A stretch of 64,000 nt of DNA, taken from contig JAGLFH010000060.1 in assembly GCA_023144635.1 (NCBI GenBank), forward strand, positions 1 through 64,000. The letters run 5' to 3'. A program made the translations under genes and the position numbers. The notes beneath the pieces are model-generated. The model searched no databases. It saw nothing but the letters and a program-made list of their open reading frames with translations, and was not told the origin of the DNA. This DNA is from Candidatus Auribacterota bacterium. GTDB taxonomy: Bacteria; Auribacterota; JAFGBW01; JAFGJP01. Shown here one piece after another: positions 32,002 through 41,048 of this stretch; position 1 is the stretch's first letter; each line of letters opens with the position of its first letter.

Positions 32002-32841
32002 ATGAAAAATGCTGTGTCTCTCGTAGTAGCTGTAATTCTTGGTATCATAGCTGTCCTTGCTGTTCAATCGTATGTAAAAACACAACAAGCAAAATATGCA
32101 AAAGACATGATAGCTGTTGCTGCCGCATCTTATAAGATCGAACAAAATACTGTTATCACTCGCAGTATGCTCGAAAAGAAGATGATCGATAAAAAAGGAA
32201 AAACAAGAGATCAGGTAGCTTGGAGTGAAGCTCCCAGTCTTCTTAACAGAAGTGTTCAAAAAACATTTAATGCAGGAGAGATCTTTTTAATTTCACAGAT
32301 TGGTGAAGAAGTTGCTCGTGAAAATCTTGCGCAGAAAGTTGAAAAAAACAGCCGTGCACTTACCCTTGGTGTAAGCGGTATGACAGCTGTTATGGATATG
32401 ATACATCCTAACGATCAAGTAGACCTTGTCGGAACATTTGAAATTCCTAAAGTAGAGACAAGAGCTGTTCCTCTTCCTGATGGGCGTGTCGGAAAAGTAG
32501 ATGTAACGACTAAGGAACAGGCAACTTTTGTATTACTTCAGAACGTAACGGTGCTTGCTGTTGGACAGCGTTATGATAAAGATGCTACTGGTGGAAATTT
32601 AACTGTTCTTGTTACGCCGGAAGAGGCAATATACCTTGTTTTTGCATCTCAAAACGGAGCTGTTACTGCGATATTGAGGAACCCTGAAGATGTTTCAGAC
32701 CTGGAGGGAATACAGGTTCTCAATTATGAAAAAATGCTTGATATGGCTGCACTTGAAGGATTGAATCAGAAGAGGAAGCAGAAGATCATCGAGGAGATCA
32801 AAGGAGGAATAGCTTCTGAGGAAATCATTGAAACGGATTAA
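32002..32841 (+). CDS. cpaB: Tad pilus assembly protein CpaB/RcpC
   Basis: A 279-residue protein with an N-terminal membrane anchor (about 5-22) and a SAF-like domain (AAASYKIEQNTVITRSMLEKK, about 45-65). A following beta domain contains RALTLGVSGMTAVMDMIHPNDQVDLVGTF in three overlapping blocks, the CpaB/RcpC signature. The protein acts in the periplasm, where it is thought to bind the secretin or peptidoglycan. AGAGGGG stands before the ATG. The CpaC-like gene follows 11 bases later. Confidence 0.88.
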   Translation: MKNAVSLVVAVILGIIAVLAVQSYVKTQQAKYAKDMIAVAAASYKIEQNTVITRSMLEKKMIDKKGKTRDQVAWSEAPSLLNRSVQKTFNAGEIFLISQIGEEVARENLAQKVEKNSRALTLGVSGMTAVMDMIHPNDQVDLVGTFEIPKVETRAVPLPDGRVGKVDVTTKEQATFVLLQNVTVLAVGQRYDKDATGGNLTVLVTPEEAIYLVFASQNGAVTAILRNPEDVSDLEGIQVLNYEKMLDMAALEGLNQKRKQKIIEEIKGGIASEEIIETD

Positions 32842-32852
32842 GGAGGGCTTCA

Positions 32853-33983
32853 ATGAAAAAAAAGATTTTTTTGATGAGTATACTTTTTCTGGTTTCTATT
32901 GTTTCTGTAGGACTATCTGCAGATGAAGTATTACAGATGAAACCCGGACAGGAACAATTCCGTGATGTAAAATCGATTAAAAGAATTTCCGTAGCTAATC
33001 CAGATGTAGTTAATTCAAAAGTTCTTTCCGGTGGAAAGCAGATAATGATAAGAGCGGTTAATCCTGGTGATACAACTGTAACTATTTGGGATGATAATGA
33101 CAAAAAGAAGGTTTTTAAGATCGTAGTTATATCTACACTTGGAGCAGTCGGGCAGAAAATAAGGAATATGATATCCGAAGTTGAAACGGTTGATGTCCGG
33201 GTAATAGACAATCAGATAGTAATTGAAGGTAAAATACTCCGCGAGCAGGATAAAAAAGCCATAGAACGAGTTCAGGAACTTTTTAAAGATATAAAAGTTC
33301 TTGCAGAAAATGATATTAAAGACAACCAGAAATATGTTGTTGGCGGCCTTGAGACAGAACTTCCTCCTACTGTTACTGCAAAACTACTTGGTGATGGTAT
33401 AATGCTGGAAGGAAAAGTAGAAACCTTGGAAGAAAAGAAACGCGTAGAACGTATTGCCCGCGAATATGTAGAAAATATTTATAGCGTTATTGAAGTGCAA
33501 GAATTGCCTACAGTTGTATCTGTAAACCCTGTTGAATTCATTCTTGATGATAATGTTCAGACATCTAATGATAAAGACTGGCAGGTTTTTACAGAAGGTC
33601 TTGATATAGAAAAAGGTATCTTTGCTTTTGTTATAGATGATGATATTGCTGCAGATAATCTTACTCAGAATATATTTAATGATCTTTCTGGTACTGCAGC
33701 TTTTGAAGGATCAAAGGATTATTCTCAAAATGGACAATTCGAGCTGAATTTAGATAATGGTGAACAGATCTTTATTTATTTCCAGTTTGATGTTCTTCGC
33801 AAAGATATTTTTAAAGTTTCTGTTTCTTTGCTTAACAAGCAGAAAAAAGTCCTTTTTAGAAAAGATTTCTTTTCAAAAAAATTCGAAACACTAGCTATTG
33901 CCGGTTTTTATAATGTTCTTCGTCAAAGAAAGAAAATGCAGGGGAACAAAGAGCTTATTGTAGTATTTTCACTTAAAAATTAA
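32853..33983 (+). CDS. CpaC/RcpA-like protein lacking the secretin barrel
   Basis: A 376-residue secreted protein. Residues 1-22 are a signal peptide. Residues about 28-105 match the pilus-assembly N-terminal domain of CpaC/RcpA (MKPGQEQFRDVKSIKRISVA..., VLSGGKQIMIRAVNPGDTTVTIWD). Residues about 105-240 hold BON-like repeats. Instead of the secretin core, the last 150 residues form an unrecognised domain, with no secretin signature such as VPxLGDIPxLGxLF. The position between cpaB and tadA is exactly that of cpaC/rcpA. It cannot itself form the outer-membrane pore as I read it. Confidence 0.72.
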   Translation: MKKKIFLMSILFLVSIVSVGLSADEVLQMKPGQEQFRDVKSIKRISVANPDVVNSKVLSGGKQIMIRAVNPGDTTVTIWDDNDKKKVFKIVVISTLGAVGQKIRNMISEVETVDVRVIDNQIVIEGKILREQDKKAIERVQELFKDIKVLAENDIKDNQKYVVGGLETELPPTVTAKLLGDGIMLEGKVETLEEKKRVERIAREYVENIYSVIEVQELPTVVSVNPVEFILDDNVQTSNDKDWQVFTEGLDIEKGIFAFVIDDDIAADNLTQNIFNDLSGTAAFEGSKDYSQNGQFELNLDNGEQIFIYFQFDVLRKDIFKVSVSLLNKQKKVLFRKDFFSKKFETLAIAGFYNVLRQRKKMQGNKELIVVFSLKN

Positions 33984-33992
33984 GGAATGCTC

Positions 33993-35612
33993 ATGAAAGC
34001 AACTATAAGAAAAGGTGATTCTGTTCTTAATGAATTGACTCTTGGTAGTGAAGAAATTGTTATCGGAAGAACTGATGATAACAGCATAACTCTTGATGAT
34101 ACTAAAGTCTCACGGCATCATGCGAAAATACATTGTGATGGAGATGTTTATTTTATAGAAGATTTAAAAAGCTCTAATGGTACATTGTATTATGGCAAAA
34201 AAATAACTAAGCGTCGTGTTCTCAATGATGATGTTTTTTCAATAGGTCCTTTTACAATAACTTTTCAAACAGATATATCTCAGCCACCTCCAGTGAAGAA
34301 AAAAGATGCGAAAGTAAGTTCTGCAAAATCTGCAGATATTCCTGGATCAGATGAGGTCATTGAGCTTAAAAAAGAGATACATGGTCTTTTAATAGATAAA
34401 ATGGACCTTAAAAGAGCAAATGTAAGTTCTTCTGATTCTGAAGAAGTTGTTAGTAAAGTTCGTGATGCTGTTTCTTCGATTATTAAAGAATTAGAAAAAA
34501 AGATACCTAAAAAGGTTGATAAAAATTCTTTAATACAGGATATAATAGACGAAGCTTTAGGACTTGGGCCTTTAGAAGCGTTACTTGCCGATGAGACAGT
34601 TTCAGAAATTATGGTTAACAGTAAAGACAGGATCTATGTTGAACAAAATGGAAAACTTACTCTTTCAAATAAACGTTTTATTGATGATGACCAGATACGC
34701 GGAGTTATTGAGCGTATCGTAACGCCTCTTGGAAGGCGTATAGATGAAAGCTCACCGCTTGTTGATGCAAGGCTTAAAGATGGAAGTCGTGTTAATGCGA
34801 TTATTCCTCCGCTTGCTTTAAAGGGGCCGTGCATAACTATAAGAAAATTTGCAAAAACACCATTTGTTGTGCAGGATCTTATTAATTTTGGTACTTTTAC
34901 ACCAAAAATTGCAGAGTTTTTTAAATTGTGTGTTTCCTCAAGACAAAACATAATCATTTCCGGTGGTACCGGCTCAGGTAAAACAACTCTTCTTAATGTA
35001 ATGTCTTCGTTTATACCTCATAGTGAACGTATTGTGACAATTGAAGATGCTGCAGAACTTCAGCTTCCTCAAGACCATGTCGTCTCGCTTGAATCACGTC
35101 CTGCAAACATCGAAGGAAAAGGAGCAATAGTTATACGTGATCTTGTTAAGAATTCTCTAAGAATGCGTCCTGACAGAATAGTCGTTGGTGAGTGTCGAGG
35201 TGGAGAAGCTCTAGATATGCTTCAGGCTATGAACACGGGCCATGACGGGTCTCTTACTACTGCTCATGCAAATACACCGCGTGATGTTCTTTCCCGTATT
35301 GAGACAATGGTACTTATGGCAGGTATGGATCTTCCTACACGTGCTATTCGTGAACAGATATCTTCTGCAATAAACATTATTGTCCAGCAATCTCGTCTTT
35401 CAGACGGATCTCGCAGGATCACTCATGTGACTGAAGTTACAGGAATGGAAGGCGATAAGATAACATTACAGGATATTTTTATTTATAAACAAACAGGCTA
35501 TGATAGCCAGCATCGTGTTCTGGGGCATTTTGAAGCAACGGGTTTGATTCCCAAGTTTGTTGATGGTTTAAGGCAAAAAGGTCTTGAGGTCTCTCTTGAA
35601 ATGTTTAGTTAA
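33993..35612 (+). CDS. tadA: FHA-TadA/CpaF fusion: pilus assembly ATPase with N-terminal FHA domain
   Basis: A 539-residue protein. Residues about 5-90 form an FHA phosphothreonine-binding domain (IGRTDDNSI, the core SRHHAKI, then LKSSNGT). After a linker of about 40 residues comes the CpaF/TadA secretion ATPase: helical N-domain, Walker A GGTGSGKTT near 325, EDAAELQ, Walker B region with RPDRIVVGECRGGEALD and the TTAHANTP box. It powers pilus assembly on the cytoplasmic side. AAGGA sits directly against ATG 33987, so ATG 33993 with a 6-base spacer is the better start. The FHA domain suggests control by the Ser/Thr kinase encoded downstream. Confidence 0.9.
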   Translation: MKATIRKGDSVLNELTLGSEEIVIGRTDDNSITLDDTKVSRHHAKIHCDGDVYFIEDLKSSNGTLYYGKKITKRRVLNDDVFSIGPFTITFQTDISQPPPVKKKDAKVSSAKSADIPGSDEVIELKKEIHGLLIDKMDLKRANVSSSDSEEVVSKVRDAVSSIIKELEKKIPKKVDKNSLIQDIIDEALGLGPLEALLADETVSEIMVNSKDRIYVEQNGKLTLSNKRFIDDDQIRGVIERIVTPLGRRIDESSPLVDARLKDGSRVNAIIPPLALKGPCITIRKFAKTPFVVQDLINFGTFTPKIAEFFKLCVSSRQNIIISGGTGSGKTTLLNVMSSFIPHSERIVTIEDAAELQLPQDHVVSLESRPANIEGKGAIVIRDLVKNSLRMRPDRIVVGECRGGEALDMLQAMNTGHDGSLTTAHANTPRDVLSRIETMVLMAGMDLPTRAIREQISSAINIIVQQSRLSDGSRRITHVTEVTGMEGDKITLQDIFIYKQTGYDSQHRVLGHFEATGLIPKFVDGLRQKGLEVSLEMFS

Positions 35613-35630
35613 AAGAGGAGAATATATTTA

Positions 35631-36539
35631 ATGGATTTTTCAATTTTTGGTATCGAAGGATTAGTACTGCTGATATGGGTGAGCCTTTTTTCTTCAGTAG
35701 TGATCTTTGTCTATTCAGGCTACCGGATCTTTACTCAAAGGTATTCAGAGTATGAAGAAAACTTTGTTGAGTCAACCAGTGCGACTCTTGACGAATATTT
35801 TATATTTGTTGCTCCGCAGAAGATACTTTTTATAAAATTTCTGCTGTCATTTATGTTTTTTCTTATTTTTTGTTTTATGACTTTTACAAGCCCTTTTTTA
35901 AGTAAATATTTTATAGTGCCTGTAATTTTTGGTGCTGTTGGAGGAGCTGTAGGCTTTTTTATTCCAGAATGGTTTATTAAGTATTTTATAAATAGAAGAG
36001 CTGAAAAATTCGGAGACCAGCTTGTAGATGGCCTTACCACTATATCTAATTGCCTTAAAGCAGGTTTAAGCTTTGGGCAGGGGCTTGAGATGATGGTTGA
36101 GGATATGGAGCCTCCTATTTCTCAGGAATTTAGTGTAGTGCTTAAAGAAAACCGCCTTGGAAAGAGTCTTGAAGAGAGCCTAAATAATCTTAATGAAAGA
36201 ATAGATAATCCTGATCTAGTTTTGATAGTTGTTTCTGTAAATATTGCTCGTGAAATAGGTGGAAACCTTGCAGAGATATTTGACCGTATCGCAAATGTTA
36301 TAAGAGAGAGAAACGTTTTAAAGAAAAAGATCGATGCGCTTACTTCACAGGGAAAACTGCAAGGATGGGTAGTAGGTGCTATGCCGCTTGTAATGGGTAT
36401 GATTTTATATAAATTACAGCCGGATATTTTTTCTCTTTTATTTACAAGTATCTGGGGTTGGATAACGATAGCTGTCGTAATAATACTTGAAATATTCGGT
36501 ATGTTGTTAATAAGAAAAATCGTAAACATAGATATTTGA
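35631..36539 (+). CDS. tadB: Tad inner-membrane platform protein TadB
   Basis: A 302-residue membrane protein with a T2SS-F (GspF-like) domain in the centre (LVDGLTTISNCLKAGLSFGQ..., REIGGNLAEIFDRIANVIRER). Membrane helices lie near 10-25, 65-110 and at the C-terminus. It forms the inner-membrane platform with TadC on which the ATPase acts. A good AGAGGAG ribosome site precedes the start. It lies 18 bases after tadA and 22 before tadC. Confidence 0.9.
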   Translation: MDFSIFGIEGLVLLIWVSLFSSVVIFVYSGYRIFTQRYSEYEENFVESTSATLDEYFIFVAPQKILFIKFLLSFMFFLIFCFMTFTSPFLSKYFIVPVIFGAVGGAVGFFIPEWFIKYFINRRAEKFGDQLVDGLTTISNCLKAGLSFGQGLEMMVEDMEPPISQEFSVVLKENRLGKSLEESLNNLNERIDNPDLVLIVVSVNIAREIGGNLAEIFDRIANVIRERNVLKKKIDALTSQGKLQGWVVGAMPLVMGMILYKLQPDIFSLLFTSIWGWITIAVVIILEIFGMLLIRKIVNIDI

Positions 36540-36561
36540 TCAAAAATAGGAATAGAATTTT

Positions 36562-37476
36562 ATGGATATGGAAATATTTCTTATCTTGTTATTTGTTTTT
36601 TCTTCTGTTGTCTTGTTTGTTATAGGGCTTACGCCTTCAAAAAAGTTAGATTTAAAAAGTATGTATGAAGATGCAGCAGATTCTGAAATACGAACTGGAA
36701 TACTTTATACACTTACACCGTTTACAAAACAGCTGGAGCTTTTTAATGCAAAGCTCAGGGGCCCTAAGATAAATACTTATAAAAAATTTGTAGGTAAAAG
36801 GCTTACGATGTCAGGTAATCCTTTTCATATAAGTTCAAATGAGTTTATTGGATTTCAGGAAATATTGTTTTTTTGCTGTTTTGTCTTTTCATGTCTTTTT
36901 TTCATAAAAATGCCGGAAGGTACAATCTTGCAGAAAATGCTTTTTGTTATTGTCGTGATTTCTGCAGATATGCTTATAGCGTTAATTGTACCGCTGTTTC
37001 TTTTAAATGATGCAATTACGCAGAGACATAAAAAATTATCAAGAGAGCTTCCTTATGTGCTTGACCTTTTGACAATATCTGTAGAGGCAGGTCTTGATTT
37101 TGTTATGGCGATCGTGCGTGTCATTGAAAAGGGAAAAGCCGGTCCTCTCAGACATGAATTGTCAGTAATGCTGCAGCAGATGAAACTTGGAAAGAGAAGG
37201 CGTGAAGCTTTACAGGATATGTCAGAGCGTAATAATCACCCTGATCTTAAAACTATATGTGCTTCTATGATACAAGCTGACCAGATGGGATCCAGTCTTG
37301 GTCCTATACTTAGGATCCAATCTGATCTTTTACGAAGAAAAAGGATGTTGCGAGCAGAAAAAGTTGCTCAGCAGGCACCGGTTAAAATGCTTATGCCTCT
37401 TATTGGATGCATTTTTCCGGCAGTGTTCCTTGTCTTGCTTGTGCCGATAATTTTAAAACTTCTTTCTAGTGTATGA
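36562..37476 (+). CDS. tadC: Tad inner-membrane platform protein TadC
   Basis: A 304-residue paralogue of TadB with a T2SS-F domain. SRELPYVLDLLTISVEAGLDF near 160-180, then QMKLGKRRREALQDMSER and MIQADQMGSSLGPILR are typical of TadC. There are hydrophobic helices at the N-terminus, near 95-150 and at the C-terminus. The stop overlaps the next start (ATGA), so the DUF192 gene is translationally coupled. Confidence 0.9.
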   Translation: MDMEIFLILLFVFSSVVLFVIGLTPSKKLDLKSMYEDAADSEIRTGILYTLTPFTKQLELFNAKLRGPKINTYKKFVGKRLTMSGNPFHISSNEFIGFQEILFFCCFVFSCLFFIKMPEGTILQKMLFVIVVISADMLIALIVPLFLLNDAITQRHKKLSRELPYVLDLLTISVEAGLDFVMAIVRVIEKGKAGPLRHELSVMLQQMKLGKRRREALQDMSERNNHPDLKTICASMIQADQMGSSLGPILRIQSDLLRRKRMLRAEKVAQQAPVKMLMPLIGCIFPAVFLVLLVPIILKLLSSV

Positions 37477-37826
37477 GTGAAGTTAGTGAAAAAAGTAGCA
37501 GCATTAACTTGTGTGTTGAGTTAGCTGACACGTTTTTAAAAAGACTTGTCGGGCTTTTGGGAACAAAAGAGTTTCCTTATGCTGAAGGGCTTTTTTTTAC
37601 CAATGTAACAAGTATTCATACTTTTTTTATGAAGTATCCGATAGATGTTGTTTTTTTGAATAAAGAAAATCAAGTATGTAAAGTAGTCGATAATATAAAG
37701 CCGTTTAGATTAGTATTAGGTCCGTTCTGCAGTTGGTCTGTACTTGAGATGAGGGCAGGAGCTGCTGGGCTAGCAGGAATAAAAAAAGGAACTGTAATGA
37801 ATTTTGGGGAAAAACAAAATGGATAG
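37473..37826 (+). CDS. DUF192 family protein
   Basis: A 117-residue protein of the DUF192 family: FLKRLVGLLGTKEF, GLFFTNVTSIHTFFMKYPIDVVFL and VLEMRAGAAGLAGIKKG are its conserved blocks. The small beta-barrel family has no established biochemical role but often lies in Tad loci. It overlaps tadC by four bases and the next FHA gene by eight. There is no signal peptide, although many relatives are exported. Confidence 0.82.
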   Translation: MSEVSEKSSSINLCVELADTFLKRLVGLLGTKEFPYAEGLFFTNVTSIHTFFMKYPIDVVFLNKENQVCKVVDNIKPFRLVLGPFCSWSVLEMRAGAAGLAGIKKGTVMNFGEKQNG

Positions 37827-39264
37827 AGTCATACTGGAATTTATTAAAGGATCAAAGCAGGGTACCAAAATAACATTATATAATGGTTTTCGCATTGGAA
37901 GAGACCCTGAGTGTGAAATATTTATTGATGATGAAGCTATATCAAAAAAACACTCAGTATTTGAAATTGTAGGAAATCAGGTAATAATAAAGGATCTTAA
38001 TAGTTCTAATGGTACGTTTGTAAATGGAAAAAAGATCCCCAAAGCTGTGCTTAAAAATGATGATGATATAAGTTTCGGACGTTCGATGGCAAGAATATCT
38101 TTTGAAGGCGAGCAGGCTGGATCAAATGTAGAAAAAACATCTGTGGACGGGAAAAAAGATACTTCGGAAAAGAAGGATATCAAAGCATCTCAGGAAAAAA
38201 AGAGTAATCTAAAAAAGGTGCTTTTATTTGCAGTTGCCGGTTTTCTTATTTTAATGATCGGCGGTGCTTTGATAAAGGGCTTTTTGAATAAAATGAAGAG
38301 AAAAGAGCCGGTGGTTCTTTCATTTAACGATTTTCATGATATTAAAAATCGTTATGTTACAAAATATCCAAAAACATGGAAAAAATCTACTTTTGCAACC
38401 AGTTACTTTAGAGATACAGGAGCATTTGATTATATTCTCGTGAAATTTAAAGGTCTGGTGGATGGATATCCCGTGACTTTTGCGGTAGATCGTTTGGAAG
38501 GATTCAGTTTTGACAAGGAGCTTGAAACACTTGTTGATTTTAGTGCAGAAAAATATCCAAGGTTCCTTGCTGTACCTAGGCAGGTGATCAGCAAAGGAAA
38601 AGTAAATATAAGTGGACTACCTGGAATTTTAGTTGAAAGTGCATACAAAGATAAAAAGACTTCTATAACAAATCATGTATTTGAAATTTATTTATTGCAG
38701 AAAGATTATTTAAATATTAAAAGCGATTCTAACGTGTATAGCGTTCCTCATAACACTAGATATATTATTATTTTTGTAGTTCCAGAATGGATTTATCCTA
38801 GGATTCAATTAGCACTAAAGGAGCTGATAAATGGTTTTGAATTCAACAAGCAAACTCTTCCCTCAAAGGCCATTGAAAATGTAACTCGTTCAAAATTATT
38901 AGAGATTTATCAGGAAAAAGTGAAGCGTGCAGAATATTTGTTGGAAAGGACCAATATTGATGTTGGAAATCTTTTCCGTGCGCTTAACCATTATAAAAGT
39001 GCAATGTGGATCACAATAGAGTATGAGGATCTTGGCGGATCAAGTAAATATAGAAAGGATCTTGTAAAGAAGACTGTTCTGCTTAATAAAGAGCTTGCAA
39101 AAAAGTATGATACATATCAGTTCAATATTAAGAAAGGCAATAAGCTTATGGATAGGCAATTAATTGTAGAATCAGCTGAAAAAATAATGGAGCTCTATCC
39201 GGATGTAGATAATTACAAACATTTAAGGGCTAAAAGAGTTTTAAATAAATTCAAAAAGAGGTGA
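37819..39264 (+). CDS. Membrane protein with cytoplasmic FHA domain
   Basis: A 481-residue protein. Residues about 1-95 are an FHA domain (FRIGRDPECEIFI, AISKKHSVFE, LNSSNGTFVNGKKI). A charged linker leads to one membrane helix at about 133-156. The C-terminal 320 residues lie outside and are not recognised; they include a DIKNRYVTKYPKTWKKSTF region of the kind seen in membrane-associated lipocalin-like domains. The start is ATG 37819, behind GGGGA. The FHA domain should bind phosphothreonine targets of the kinase at 41049. Function is inferred from the neighbours. Confidence 0.75.
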   Translation: MDRVILEFIKGSKQGTKITLYNGFRIGRDPECEIFIDDEAISKKHSVFEIVGNQVIIKDLNSSNGTFVNGKKIPKAVLKNDDDISFGRSMARISFEGEQAGSNVEKTSVDGKKDTSEKKDIKASQEKKSNLKKVLLFAVAGFLILMIGGALIKGFLNKMKRKEPVVLSFNDFHDIKNRYVTKYPKTWKKSTFATSYFRDTGAFDYILVKFKGLVDGYPVTFAVDRLEGFSFDKELETLVDFSAEKYPRFLAVPRQVISKGKVNISGLPGILVESAYKDKKTSITNHVFEIYLLQKDYLNIKSDSNVYSVPHNTRYIIIFVVPEWIYPRIQLALKELINGFEFNKQTLPSKAIENVTRSKLLEIYQEKVKRAEYLLERTNIDVGNLFRALNHYKSAMWITIEYEDLGGSSKYRKDLVKKTVLLNKELAKKYDTYQFNIKKGNKLMDRQLIVESAEKIMELYPDVDNYKHLRAKRVLNKFKKR

Positions 39265-39268
39265 GCAA

Positions 39269-40963
39269 ATGATGGATAAGAAAAAGGGAAAAAAAGAAAA
39301 ACCTGCTGAACAGCCATTAAAAGATGAAAAAACAAATGTTGATGATGAAAGCCCAAAAAAAGAGGCAGAAGAAAAAGTAGAGAAGAAAGAAGAACTTAAA
39401 GATGAACCTGTTGAACAGGATGGAACTATTGTTACTGCACAGGAAGATGCAGTTAAAGAAGATATTGCAGGATCTAAAGCGGAAGAAGGCGGATCAGAAA
39501 AAACAGTTATGCTTGAATCTGACGGTACAGTACTTAAGGATATAATTCCTGATCAAATAGATGTTTCGGAGAAAAAAGGCATATTACATATTCTTGGTGG
39601 ACCGGAACAAGGCAAAAAATATGATATTTCCGGAAATGCCGGCACAGAGATACGTGTGGGAAGAGATGAGATCAATGATATTATTGCAAAAGGAGAGGGT
39701 GTTTCTAGATATCATTCAAAATTTGTGATAAGTGCTGATGGTAAAGTGAATTTGGTCGATCTTGACAGTAAGAACGGTACATTTGTAGGTGGAAAAAAAA
39801 TAAAAGAAAAAATTCTTTCCGGTGGAGATAGAATACTTTTTGGTGATGTTCCATGTAAATATGAAAGTATGACAGGTGGTGCTTTTGCTGGTAAAAAGCC
39901 AATAATGATAGCAGCTGCTGCTGTTTTGATCTTTATAATACTACTTGCAATGTTTTCCGGTGGAAAACCTGAAAAGGCAACTGTGATTCAGCAGGTGCAA
40001 ATAACTGAAAAGCCTTTTGAAAAAGTAGTTGATAAAAAAGAAGAAAAAAATGAAAGCCGATTAGAACAAAAAATATCCATAGCAGAAAGAGAATGTGATA
40101 TTGGAAATTATGATGATGCATTGGATATTGCAAGGTCAGTGTTAAAAAAGAACCCTTCATTTAAGCCGGCTCTTAAATTAGTAAAGAGAGTAAAGATCAA
40201 GAGACAGGAAGTTGTAGATAAAGAAATACTCAAAATGGGCAAATCATCTTTTGCAAAGAATGATTTTTATGATGCTAAAAGTCAACTGGAACAAATTGAG
40301 AAGACATCCAGATATTACAGGGAAGCTAAAAAGTATCTTGATCAGACTGAAAAGATACCAGCTGCAGAAAAAAAATATAAAGATGCTCTTGTTCTTTGGA
40401 AAAAAGGAAAGATTGAAGAAGTGCTTGAAAAGATAGATCTTGCTTTAGATGCTGTTCCTGAATACAAGAAACCAATTCCTCTTAAAGAAAAGGCATTAAA
40501 AGTAAAAGGCCTTTTGGATAAGTTGGAAACTGCAGAATCTGAAGGAGAAATTAAAAAGACAGAGAAGCTTGCATCAGAAATACAGGGAATAGTAAAAGAT
40601 AAAAATAATGCTATTTACAAAAATATTTCTAAAAAAATATCAAAGATCACTTTTGGTAAATTTTACAAAGCTAACAGATTTTACGTCTCTGGTATGCGTC
40701 AAATAGCAGAAGGCAGATTTTCTAATGCTCTTGATAATTTTGAAAAAGCTCGTCAGTTAGTCCCAAAAAGAAAAACATATGATCACAGGTATAAAGAAAC
40801 AATGCAAAAACTGGGTGGCCGCATGATGAAGATGTTTTTTGCTGCATATGTATTAGAAGAGAAAGACCCTACAAGGTCAAAGAACCTTCTTCAGAAAATC
40901 TTAAAATTAGGGATAGAAACTGACCCGTATTACCAGAAAGCTTTGAGAAAACTTGGTGATTAA
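39269..40963 (+). CDS. Membrane protein with FHA domain and TPR-like C-terminal region
   Basis: A 564-residue protein. Residues 1-105 are low-complexity and highly charged (K/E-rich). Residues about 108-200 are an FHA domain (IRVGRDEINDI, SRYHSKF, LDSKNGTFVGGKKI). One membrane helix lies at about 209-229. The remaining 330 residues are helical, with repeated patterns such as YDDALDIARSVLKKNPSFKPAL, resembling TPR units. Its layout mirrors the kinase downstream (signalling domain, one helix, TPR-like tail). That suggests the tails interact in the periplasm. AGAGGTGAG precedes two adjacent ATG codons; the first is used here. Confidence 0.75.
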   Translation: MMDKKKGKKEKPAEQPLKDEKTNVDDESPKKEAEEKVEKKEELKDEPVEQDGTIVTAQEDAVKEDIAGSKAEEGGSEKTVMLESDGTVLKDIIPDQIDVSEKKGILHILGGPEQGKKYDISGNAGTEIRVGRDEINDIIAKGEGVSRYHSKFVISADGKVNLVDLDSKNGTFVGGKKIKEKILSGGDRILFGDVPCKYESMTGGAFAGKKPIMIAAAAVLIFIILLAMFSGGKPEKATVIQQVQITEKPFEKVVDKKEEKNESRLEQKISIAERECDIGNYDDALDIARSVLKKNPSFKPALKLVKRVKIKRQEVVDKEILKMGKSSFAKNDFYDAKSQLEQIEKTSRYYREAKKYLDQTEKIPAAEKKYKDALVLWKKGKIEEVLEKIDLALDAVPEYKKPIPLKEKALKVKGLLDKLETAESEGEIKKTEKLASEIQGIVKDKNNAIYKNISKKISKITFGKFYKANRFYVSGMRQIAEGRFSNALDNFEKARQLVPKRKTYDHRYKETMQKLGGRMMKMFFAAYVLEEKDPTRSKNLLQKILKLGIETDPYYQKALRKLGD

Positions 40964-40976
40964 ACTATAAGGAAAA

Positions 40977-41037
40977 AGCCACAGAAGCATCGAGAAGAAG
41001 ATATTTTTTTATCTTATATCTCTATGCTTCTGTGGCT
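40977..41037. repeat. Long hairpin between FHA gene and kinase gene
   Basis: AGCCACAGAAGCAT (40977-40990) pairs perfectly with ATGCTTCTGTGGCT (41024-41037), and the interior can pair further (GATA/TATC around seven T). It belongs to the GCCACAGAG family. On either strand it could attenuate transcription into the kinase gene, whose ATG is 11 bases beyond. Confidence 0.8.
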
Positions 41038-41048
41038 AAAATATTTTT

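Noticed and set aside
37804-37818. TTG start for the first FHA membrane protein
   Set aside because: The ATG at 37819 has a better placed GGGGA site, and the FHA domain begins directly after it.
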